NCBI RefSeq assembly: GCF_000003815.2
Contig: NC_049991.1
Span: 11,103,001 to 11,167,000, forward strand
DNA: 64,000 nucleotides
Direction of reading: 5' to 3'
From: Branchiostoma floridae
Lineage: Eukaryota > Chordata > Leptocardii > Amphioxiformes > Branchiostomatidae
Under the pieces are notes generated by a model, which saw only the letters and a list, made by a program, of their open reading frames with translations, did no database searches and had not been told where the DNA came from. Positions 12,901 through 24,900 of this stretch are shown here, piece after piece; within the stretch, counting starts at the first letter, position 1, and the number at the start of each line of letters is the position of its first letter. The position numbers were made by a program, and so were the translations under genes.

Positions 12901-15900
12901 TGTGGTACGCTCCCTGTAAATGGCTGCATTTCACAGGTCGTAGCCTACCTGGTCTGCCATTGCCCCCAGCATGTCATCTTTTGTTCAAACCCACATTCAT
13001 TGTGGGTATTACATTGTAACTTTCAAAGCATTTTCCATGTTTTATTATTTCATTGTATAATTATTCTCCCAAACTAGAATGATTTCAAACTATTCAATTA
13101 ACTTCTTTTCTCAATATTTTGGGGCAAATGACTTATATCTGCTCTTTGATCACAAATGAGGGTTGCTCAGGATTGCATAATTACAAACATGCTAACAACA
13201 ACAGAAACAGCTCATTCTAGTTTGCAAAGTGTGGTGCTTGAGGAGAATCTCCCAGTACATGTCCATTGGTTACAGATGGGTGATCATGTGTGTGGAAGCT
13301 AATGAGTAGGGCAGTATCAGTTACTGGTGGAATCAAAACAAACAACAGGTCCATTTGCTGGGTGGTAATTTGGCCATTATAGGGGAATTATCACAGTGGT
13401 GCAAATTACTTGATAAACTACCACTGTGTCCTTAATAGGGTAGATGAACAAAATTGACTGGTCATTTTCTTTCATACTAAGTGATCATTTACATGCCTAA
13501 ATTAATAAATCTACAAATAGAGCAAGGGAGATCCCAAATACAGCTTAGTAGTTGTAGTCACTGTTGAAAATGGGGGCATGGTCAGTTGAAAGATGGCAAC
13601 AAGTGAAGGAATAGAGAATGCTACACATGGCTTCCAATAAGCATTCTGTTCTCTGACAATAAACGTGTAATTGCCTTATACTACAGAATGTGCAGACTGT
13701 AACACTAAATTGTGCTATGTTTTCCCTGAAGGTTGAGATTGCCCTGTACTACAAGATGTGTAGCCTGTAAGACTTGTGCTATGTCCCCTGCACGTTGAGA
13801 TTGCCCTGTACTACAGGATCTGTAGCCTGTAAGACTTGTGCTATGTTCCCTGTAGGTTGAGATTGCCCTGTACTACAAGATGTGTAGACTGTAAGACTTG
13901 TGCTATGTCCCCTGCACGTTGAGATTGCCCTGTACTACAAGACGTGTAGACTGTAAGACTTGTGCTATGTTCCCTGTAGGTTGAGATTGCCCTGTACTAC
14001 AGGATGTGTAGCCTGTAAGACTTGTGCTATGTTCCCTGTAGGTTGAGATTGCCCTGTACTACAAGATGTGTAGACTGTAAGACTTGTGCTATGTCCCCTG
14101 CACGTTGAGATTGCCCTGTACTACAAGACGTGTAGACTGTAAGACTTGTGCTATGTTCCCTGTAGGTTGAGATTGCCCTGTACTACAGGATGTGTAGCCT
14201 GTAAGACTTGTGCTATGTTCCCTGTAGGTTGAGAAGCACCGCAATGACCTGCTGCGGGAGCTGGATGAACTCAGTGAGCGGCTGGACGAGGCGGGCGGAG
14301 CCTCTGCTGCACAGATCGAGCTCAACAAGAAGAGGGAGATGGAACTCGCCAAGATCAGAAGGTGGGACAGCATGGGCTTTCATAAAAGATTTTTAAAAAT
14401 ACCCACTCATCAGTAGATTCTTACTGTAACAGCCACGCCCACATGAGCCACGCCCACATGTAGCCAACCCAGACATTATAAACTAATATCAGCTCTAAAT
14501 AACCTTCAATCTCAAAAAATTGCTCAAGTTTCCCTGAGGATGCTACTCATACCCGTGCTATCAAATATGATATGGAAATTTGTTGATACAGCATGTATAA
14601 CTATTGCAGTAGATGAATAAAGAGACTGTTTTTTATACAACTATTGCTTTATTCTCATCACCGTTTCGGTGACCGTCTGTCACCTTCTTCAGGGCAATTC
14701 TGACTAGTTCACATTGTACTGCAGGTATATGGTTGTGTAAAAAGGAGTCTCTTTATTCAGTGACATACCACCTGATGAAACTATTCACAGATATTACAGT
14801 AGATTCCATATCATATGGACAAGACATAGGACAGTGACGTAACAGTTGATTTGCTCTGCTGTTTCCCAGGGAGCTGGAGGAGTCCACCATGCAGCACGAG
14901 GCCAGCGTGACCACGCTGAGGAAGCGGCACAGCGACCAGCTGACGGAGCTGTCGGAGCAGGTGGAGAGCCTGCAGCGCTCCCGCACCAAGCTGGACAAGG
15001 AGAAGAACAGCCTGCGGGTGGAGCTGGACGATGTCGCCACCCAGCTGGAGGCTGTGACCAGAATCAAGGTGAGGGTGTGGTCAGGCTGGAACCAACACAG
15101 AAATCAAATGGCTACCTCAAATAGATAGATAGATAGATGCATATAAATGCTAATGTGGTCTGAGGACAGTTTGTTAAGGTTGTCCCCTCATGTGTAAGCA
15201 GATATCAAGATAAACATCTAGTTTGATTACACAAACCCTTGATAAGATTAGAATGTAAACAAAATTGATAAAACCTACTGGTGGAGGCTCCCTACATATC
15301 TTTTCAGCTTACCAAAGAATCCCTTGGCCATTCCATCAAGTAAGGAAGGATGAGCCTGAGGATTTCCCTGGTAGATAAATGTTTGCAGCTGTAAGGCCTG
15401 TGCAAGTATGTCACCTCCTGACTCCATGTCTATAATCCACTGATCTGTTTTTTAGTTGGAGGAGGTTAATACAAGCAGTATGACAGACAGATGAGTAAAC
15501 CTTTAATCATTACAAACAGGCTTGTTGTTGCCTTACAGAGCAAGCTGCTCACAGCTGTAGTACAGTTCTGAAAATAGAAATGTTTAGTAAAGCTCTCGTA
15601 CTCATTCATGATCCATTACTTTAGAAAAAGAAGTAAAACACAACGCTCTATTGTTGTAGTAAAATGGCCTCAGGTCAGTCACTTGAGAGCAGGAACAAAC
15701 ATCTCAACAGGAAAAACTCAAGACATTCATTAGGTACCAAATACAGGTGAAAGACAGCTCTACATGCAAGAGTGATTTTCAAGGTCAACTTCATCTTCAA
15801 ATGAGCTTGTAAGAATAAGCAGATCATCTCCTCTAATCTTATATCAGCAGCTCTGAGGAGATTTGCCCAGTCTGAGAAGCACTGATGATAATCTTGAGCA

Positions 15901-18900
15901 AACAGTGCCCAGGGTTATTTCTGAAGCCTTTTTGTAGTCCAGCTCCACACAGTAGTCAGTGTTTGGTGTCCGTGAGGTCTCCTTGGCGTGAGGCAGGCGT
16001 GTGTGTTTAAGGTTGAAGGCTACTGCAGACTGGAAAGAATGTTCTAATGGAGCCAAGTCTGCGGGCAAGACTTAACGGATGTTGTACATGCATTAAGCTT
16101 TCAACAAGGTTCCGATGTATTTGCATCTATTCTAATCCTACTCTCGGCGAAGGTTACAAAGTTTGTATGTTTTGAAAGAAGTAGATCTAGAGATGATGGA
16201 AAAGAAGAAATGAAGCCATGGTCAGCATAGAGGTCAATTGTCCTGTAACACTCATGCATGGAATAAATAAGGAGGTGTGCCCCCTGCTTGAATGTGTGGT
16301 TGTTGGTATCAAGACAAACAAAAACTAGACCAAAAACAAACATTGTCTCAAAGTCAGTCCACACCCCAGTTTGGACCAAGACATTTACAGTACCGTTTAC
16401 AACCCAAAAATTTGCCAAGTTCCTACATTGGTTTATTGCATACCAGTTGCTGGGATAGCACACACCCCCTGGGAGTACACCATCATTTTGCATCAGCAGA
16501 TCAAGTTGTATTTGCTAGGATTAGCTTACATTAACACAGAACTACTTATCATACCTTATGAGAGAGTCTCAAAGGGGTTTAAGCTTTCCAGAGTCTACCA
16601 AAAAAAAGTTGTGTAAAAGTGTTTGGCTTTATTGTGAAAAGTATCTTTACTTCACTCAATTCTCCAGTATGTGTAAAAGTCTTTGATTTGATGAAGAGAA
16701 GTTAAAGATTTTGGCTCTTTTTAAACTTTCCATTTTGCATGCAGTGAAAGTCTTAGACAAACACCCAGGAGAAGGGAATGCATGTGCTTGTGTCTGCATG
16801 TACATATAAGGACAGCCTGAGGTGGTAGTCTATATTTAGGATCTTGCTCCCTCCTGGCCCACAGTTATGATTTACAAAATAGAACCTGCACGCAACCAGC
16901 TGGCAACTATTTTTGCAATGATCAAAGTCACAAATCTAAACCATTAGGAGCATTTTCACTCAGTCATGAGAGATTGAATATTGGCTTTATTTTGTTCATC
17001 CATCAAGATCCACCAGAAACCCTGGTGCTGAAAATCTGGTTGTTAGTACAGATACCATGATCTGTCATTCCAAGAAAAAAGAGCATCTCTTTACCATATC
17101 AATGCAGATTGATTAGTGGCGTCATTTTGGGACAGCTGTATGCAGCAGTCATTTTCACTGGTGCTTCCAAACCCTACAAAACAGATGGGATGCACTGAAT
17201 GGAATCTGCCTAATGGTGCATGTCTGGAACAGGATTCCTAACTAGCCCAGTGGAGGATTTTCCTGTCTTCCTCCTGAGCTACTCACTGGTGTGTTCCTTG
17301 GCTGTCCCATGACTGAGGATTACACACAAAGCTAACAAAATGCATGATTAGAAGTTGGTAATAATCCCTGAAAAGGGTCCTCTGGGGATTTTCAGATCAC
17401 CTTTGTCAGGACTTCGTTATTTTGGACAAGGAAATCAAAGCATTCTGTTAGGTCAAGACTATGGAGAGAATAAACACATTCTGTTTGCCCACCAACTCAT
17501 CCAATACAGTTCCTTGCATTTAAAAATCAGGACCAAATTTCAACATTTCATGGCATGAGAAGATCACCTGTCCAGGAACTACATTACTGGACCCCCAGCT
17601 TTGTGAGTCAGTGACCCTGACTGTTACGGCATGGCTGGCCGGGGGCTGTGTGTGTCCGGACCGTGGAATGTAGGGCACCCCGTGGATGTAAGCACAGTTA
17701 AACCCCTGCCAGCCTCCTGGTGTTTCAGGACCTGTTCCACCTGTCTGACAAACTTCTATGGGATTTCGGCCAGCAGGAATTCAGACTTTGTTTTGTTATC
17801 CTTGCCTGGCAATGTTCCCATAACGCAACATAAAAGTGAGATGATGCAGTCTGTAATTTTTAAACCTGTAGAAGCATTGGACATCAAAATGATATTTGTA
17901 ATGTTATATTTTTTGCCTTGACAAGAACCATTCTGGCTCTCAGACAAAGAAGTCTTCTTGAGACTCATACAAGTTCATACATTTGTTGACTGCCATCTAT
18001 CTGTATACTTAAAGAAGAATGAAATACTGCAATGTGGTATTTGTACTGATAGTCATATGTCACAAACCCAACCAGGATGGATAGAAATAATTTTTGTTAA
18101 CGGTGCCATTTGGAGAGTCAGCCTCCCATGAATTGGAAGTGTTTAAGCCCCAGATACTTCCATGTCAGTTGATACTGTTGTCCAAATAAACTTTGGAAAT
18201 CACCTGCAGACAAGGCAGATTATTTTTCCAAACAGTAGAAGGCATGTAAAACAAATTTGTTTTTTAGGAAATCTTTAGACATTGGTGTCACAAATCGTTA
18301 CAAGATGAAAGAAATCAGGATTTGAACTATTTCTATGTAGACTTTGGAAGTAACTGGGAAGGAAGTTGCAAAATCATGAATCATTGCAGACTCACTTGAA
18401 TTTATGAAAATTTATTGATAAACTTTCAAAAATGTTTTTAGTTTAAAAAAACAGTAAAATTTTGGAGGAAGATAAGCATCTTTTTTAGGCTCTTTCTTTC
18501 CCTCAACTGAGAGAAGATCCAATTATGGTTATGCATACATTTATTCTTACATTGCACTATTTCCCCATCCTCTGCAGCTTCACCTGGAGACCTCGGTGCG
18601 CGAGCTGGAGACTAAGTACTCGGACGCAAATGGCCGCAATGAGGAGCTGAGCAGGCAGTTGAGCGACCTGCAGGTCCTGCGCTCCAAGCTGACAGCTGAG
18701 AACGCCGAGCTGGGCAGGCAGATGGACGACGCTGAGGCCCAAGTCCGCGAGCTGAGCCGCACCAAGGCCATCGTGCAGCAGAGCTACGAGGAGGCCAAGA
18801 AGGGTCTTGAGGAGGAGACCAGGCAGCGCACGCAGCTGTCTCACCAGGTGGTGCAGCTGCAGCATGACCTGGATGTCCTGCGAGAGCAGCTGGATGAAGA

Positions 18901-21900
18901 ACAGGTCAGACTTTTACTGGATGGGAAAAAAGTTATGACTAAGGAATCAACCAAAAGGCCTGAGGGGAGATGTACAGCAGTGATATATATCTATAAATCT
19001 GATTTTTATAGGAAAGGAAATGCAGAAAAGGTTCTCAGAAGGGTATGACTTCTTACTGGACTCTTGTGACAGACATTTCACGATAACGCTTCAGAGAAAT
19101 AGTGAGAATTTAGTGATCTAATATGAGACAAAAATGTTTAACTCAATTCTGTTTCCTCCTCCATGTCAACAGGAGGGTAGGACAGAGCTTCAGAGGCAGC
19201 TATCCAAGGCTAATGCCGAGTGTGCATCTTGGAGGACCAAGTATGAGACGGAGGTGATCCAACGGCTGGAGGAGCTGGAGGAACAGAAGAAGAAGCTAGC
19301 CGCCAAGCTGCAGATCGCAGAGGAACAGGTAGGGTGACGGTGAAATATGGTAGCTTTTGGATCCTTTTCATTTACGTATTGCAGTATCTGCAGTGATTAC
19401 CCACAGCACAATATGATTGAATTCTGTATCCTCGAAGGTACCAGAAATACATGTAGGTGCTGTTAGCAGCCAAACAAGGAAGATTAAATGCATGGCAGCA
19501 CCAACCAAATTTGTTAACTCAGATATGCTGTTGCCCCCCCCCCTGTAGGTTGAGGCAGCCCAAGCCAAGGTGTCCAGCCTGGAGAAGACTAAGAACAGGC
19601 TGGCAGGTGAGGTGGAGGACCTGATGATTGACCTGGAGAAGGCCAACGCAGCTGCAGCTGCTCTGGAGAAGAAGCAGCGCCTGCTGGACAAACAGGTGGG
19701 CAGCTCAGAAACATGTTACCTTCACTGGTTATAGATCAAAGAAGCTTACCACTACTGTCTATTTTGCCACGAGTCTCTTAAGCTTGTTCCGCAAATTTGA
19801 CTTTAGGAGGCTAAGCTTGTGTACAAGACTTTTTTTTTACTTAATACTTGTCACTGGAACACTTTTCCCTATTCTATGAGATTCTCAACTTCCTCAAGCA
19901 ACAGAACTGACAATAAATTAAGGGACACAAGCTGACTTACAGGCTTTAGGAGGGTAAGCTTTTGTACAATGCATTTTTCTAAAGCTACCATTAATCTAAT
20001 GATCTTCTCACATGGTCCTCCTCTTCCCCTCAGATTGCAGAATGGAAGGTGAAGTGCGAGGAGATCACCGTAGAACTGGATGCCAGCCAGAAGGAATGCA
20101 AGTCGTACCAGATTGAACTGTTCAAGCTCAAGGGCCAGTATGACGAGGCCATGGACACCATTGACCAGCTCAGGAGGGAGAATGGTGCTCTGAAGGGTAT
20201 GACCTATCCACACAAATTTGTACATGGCTCGGTTTGAAACTGAAGCTTTCCATGATCATAGTCTATCCATACGACGATAATTGGAATAGAGACGGACGTC
20301 TATAAGTGATAAGTTTCCTGAAAAATGAAAAAGAAGGGATTGAGCAAGGCAGACAGTTTGTGAGGAAGTGCTGTTTGAAACTTTGATACAGCTACTGTGT
20401 TGTACATCTGAAAACAAGCTGAAAACATGATGCCATACATTTGTATGTCCTCCTTCCTTCACATATTGGGAGAATTTGGTCCAGATACTTCTATTTTGCA
20501 TGCCAACCCACTGTCCATTCGCTGCTGGGGGTCCAAGCTGAATGACAGTCGAGGATGGCAGGGAACACTGTGTCTCTGCCTTGTCGCAAGGTGTAGTTGA
20601 TGATTGATCGTTGAGGTGTAGATATAGGCTGGCCTGTCTTGATAAGGCTGACTCCTGTGCCCTACAGACGAGTGCCGTGATCTGAGCGACCAGCTGTCAG
20701 ACAGCCAGAAGTATGTCCACGAGCTGGAGAAGGCCAAGAAGAGGCTGGACCTGGAGAAGGAGGAACTGTTGGTAAGGTGGCATTGTGATATACATTTACC
20801 AAATTTGGTCCATTTGCTGCTGAAAAGGAATTGATGGACTCATTAGTGAGGAATGTGTGGCAGACCTGGCTGTTAATGGCAGCAGGAAGAAAAATGTTTG
20901 GTATTGTGATGTACATTTACCAAATTTAGTTCATGTTCTACCAAACACGAATCGATGGACTCATTAGTAAGGAATGTGTGACAGATGTTGTTGTGGATGG
21001 GGTGTCAACAAGAATCAAATGATATTCACTCAAAAATTTAATTACATGTGACTGTACAGTGAAGCAGATCACATTTTAAGAAATTTCACCAAGCAGTATG
21101 ATCTTGTCACAGAGAATTAAAAAATGTTGGAATACCCTACCCTTTAGAATGCCCTTTGGAATACACTTGGTGTTGAGGTGGTAATGACAAAAAAATTGAC
21201 AGAGATGGTTTTTTGTCTGTAGGCAACTATTGAGGAGCTGGAAGCTTCCCTGGAAGGGGAGGCTGCAAAGGTGTCTCGCCTGCAGGTCGAGATTGTCCAA
21301 GTGAAGTCTGACTGTGAAAGGAGAATTGCCGAGAAGGAGGAGGAGTTTGAAACCACACGGTAAGCTCCGAACATTTCTTTATTTGGTAGTATATCATATT
21401 AAAGAGGAACAGTGGAACGATAAGAATTTGGAAGCCAAAGCAGTTTTGACGTAGGGTGAGTATACCAGGCCAAATAAGGGCCAATTAGAAACAGATTTGC
21501 AACACATGCTTGTCAAGATTCCATTGGAGAAACATCAGTCACATTTCTGCATCTGGCAAACTGTCCACCCAAGGCTACTGTGCTGATGAAAGACATCCAC
21601 TCATCCTCTGTATCTAATGCTTCCTGTTTACTGCAAGCCTGTCTAATTTATTATTAGCCAGGAACCAGATGCAGGGCACAAAAAAGACCTTCACGAAAAC
21701 ATGTTGTTTTTGGACGCACCTGAGGCCGCAGTGCCTTCTATTTGGAACTTGAACTTACTTGAGAGAAAATCAACCAGTTAGTTAAGATGTCTTTGAAATT
21801 CAGATTGTTGCTCCAACAACTGCGTTGGTGTGAGACTTGCTACTAAATTTGGGTCTGGTTAATGGAGGTCCAGTCAACAAGGAGATATCCCACTAATTAG

Positions 21901-24900
21901 ACATGGCAAACCTGTGGAGCGGTTCTGCCCAGTGAGATAGATACCTCCCCGTTTGGGTCATCAGTAGTTACCAGCAGTTCTGCCCAGTGAGATAGATACC
22001 TCCCAGTTTGGGTCATCAGTAGTTACCAACAGTTCTGCCCAGTGAGATAAATACCTCCCAGTTTGGGTCATCAGTAGTTACCAACAGTTCTGCCCAGTGA
22101 GATAAATACCTCCCAGTTTGGGTCATCAGTAGTTACCAACAGTTCTGCCCAGTGAGATAGATACCTCCCAGTCTGGGTCATCAGTAGTTCCCAACAGTTC
22201 TGCCCAGTGAGATACATGTAGATACCTCCCAGTTTGGGTCATCAGTAGTTACCAACAGTTCTGCCCAGTGAGATAGATACCTCCCAGTTTGGGTCATTGG
22301 TAGTCACCAACAGTTCCTCAGCACATCAGGACAGGTGGCAGCTATTGCCAGGTCAGAGGTCGTGTCCCCCAGACCCTGCTGGATTAGCCTACAAGTGGTC
22401 TTCAGCAGAGTGAGCCCTGTCAGTGTGGCTGGAGTCCCTCCCAAAGTCCTGCAGCTAAATGGGTCATCCTTCTTGGGCAAGGCAGGCCTAGGGGAAGTGT
22501 TAGAGATCATGCAGTTTACTGACTCAGATGTATGATTGCCCCTATGTAAAGTAACAGTTGAATCATGAGGATTGGGTATGTAGTCTTACCATATATGAGA
22601 CTGTCCTCATTTTAATGATTTTGCTGAAATTTACGCAAGCAACCTCTGGACAATAAATAACAGGACATGCAGGAAATGGTTAAGATCAAAAGAAAAAGCT
22701 CTATTCTAAAACAGGTGCAATTCATCATTAGTCCATAGCACAGAGCATAAAAGCATTGGAGCTTGAACCTTCCAGACTTGTAAATAACAGGTCTGGTGAC
22801 ACCAACATTCTTTGTGGGCCGTATGTCAAAACAACATCAATGAATCCATCTGAGAGGGTAGAACTTTGTTAAGGTAGGAGACAGCAGTTCACAGAGCATA
22901 AACAAGAATGCAACTACTGTGGATAGGGGCCAGGAGGGTCACAGAAGGGTTAGCTAAAAGCAACATGTTGTCTTGTCCACATACTGAAAGGTTTACATTC
23001 TTGTGGGGTGCTGACGTTGGCTTCTATACAAGTGAGCATTCTTGGCACAAGTCAAAGACAACTTCTGCTACTCTTCTTCTTTACATGCTGCCAGGATTGG
23101 TCCAAATCTGTAAAACAAGTAGGCTTTTACCATCTGTGGTAGATTGGTTGCCGTCTAAATTTACAACCAGTGTCACAAAGATCAAGCTTAGGAAAACGTT
23201 CCAGGTCTTTGACCTTCAAAGTCTTCCAGTAACAAGAGAGTTGAAAGAGTTTCTGTCCCAGTAGAATGTGAACTTTTATTCTCTCATTAATATTATTTGT
23301 CATGTCATTCTGGTTTACCATAGTCAAAACTCATTGCCTAAACATTTATAATAGCATTGTGTTGACACAGTATATAATGAGTTTCATAGACCTTCCCTCC
23401 GCCCCCCTCCCACAGTAAGAACCTGTTGCGCCAGCTCGAGTCTCTCCAGGCCAGTCTGGAGGTGGAGACCAAGGCCAAGAACGAAGCCATCCGTGCCAAG
23501 AAGAAGCTGGAGGCAGACCTGAACGAGCTGGAGGTTGCCCTTGACAACGCCACCAAGGCCAACGCAGAGGCCAAGAAGACAATCACCAAACTGCAGGTCA
23601 CCATCAAGGAACTACAGGTAAACCAGCTACAGTCATCCTTGACAATGCTGCTGCCGACTTTAACCCTTACAAGATGTCTTTGAATACGTTTGTGAAGATT
23701 ATACATCCAGGAATATAATGAATAGATGAAAGTTGAATCTCTACTTCTGGATAATTCAAATTTAATTCAGACGTTTCAAACGACNNNNNNNNNNNNNNNN
23801 NNNNNNNNNNNNNNNNNNNNNNNNNNNNNNNNNNNNNNNNNNNNNNNNNNNNNNNNNNNNNNNNNNNNNNNNNNNNNNNNNNNNNNNNNNNNNNNNNNNN
23901 NNNNNNNNNNNNNNNNNNNNNNNNNNNNNNNNNNNNNNNNNNNNNNNNNNNNNNNNNNNNNTTTATTTAGAACGTAAGAAGTATTCCTTATTCCACAGAG
24001 TTGTAAACTTTTATTTTTATTTCACTGAAGAAGAACGACGGAGGTCGTTTGAAACGTCTGAATTAAATTTGAATTATCCAGAAGTAGAGATTCAACTTTC
24101 ATCTATTGATGTCTTTGAATATATCTATTGATCTTCTCTAAAAAAAACACATACATGTTGAGAACTGAAGTTTGTCTGTTGTGCTGCAGGTTCAGCTTGA
24201 TGATGAGATCCGCAGCCGTGAGGAGCTGCGTGAGCAGTACGCTCTCCTGGAGAAGCGCCTGCAGCTGACCATCACCGAGCTGGAGGATCTCCGTGTTCTG
24301 TACGAGCACTCCGAGAAGGTCCGCAAGGCGGCTGAGGCTGATGCTCAGGACCTACAGGTGATCATGCTTTTTTATTGTTTGTGATAATTATTATGGATAT
24401 ATAAAAAAACATAAACCATTAAATCTTTCAGTACATCTTTTATTACATGATGTATCACCCATACATGACAGAAGTCTAATCTAGCGGCATATCTGTCCCT
24501 TGTAGGACCGTAACAATGAGCTGGCGGCCCAGAATGCTTCGCTGTCTGCCCACAAGAGGAAGGTAGACGCGGAGCTGCAGGCCCTGCAGGTGGAGCTGGA
24601 CGAGACAGTCTCTGAGCTCAAGGCAGCAGATGAGAGGGCCAAGAAGGCTTCTGCTGAGGTAAAGTACATACATGTATACTACGATGAAATCTCTTCAGTC
24701 TGTAACTCAGGCAGGCCATTTTGGCGGGTGAGGGCCAGTCTAAAGACACCCTGCTTAAAACCTCTTTGTTGACATTTTTTGAAACCATATGCAGCCATGT
24801 CTTCATCTAAGGCATGAACCTTGTATATCTTTGTCCCCATCATGACTAATTGTACCATCCCCCCTCCCTCCCAGGCTGCCCACCTGGCAGATGAGCTGCG

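Noticed and set aside
13755-13785. TAAGACTTG in each 62-bp unit, matching the 5' end of miR-499, a vertebrate myosin-intron microRNA, as I remember it
   Set aside because: Similarity stops after about nine bases and the unit has no complementary arm that would form a pre-miRNA hairpin around it. Location in a tandem array also argues against a miRNA.
16101-16493. 130-codon minus-strand open frame in an Mhc intron
   Set aside because: No recognisable motifs or splice sites; length is compatible with chance in AT-balanced intron.
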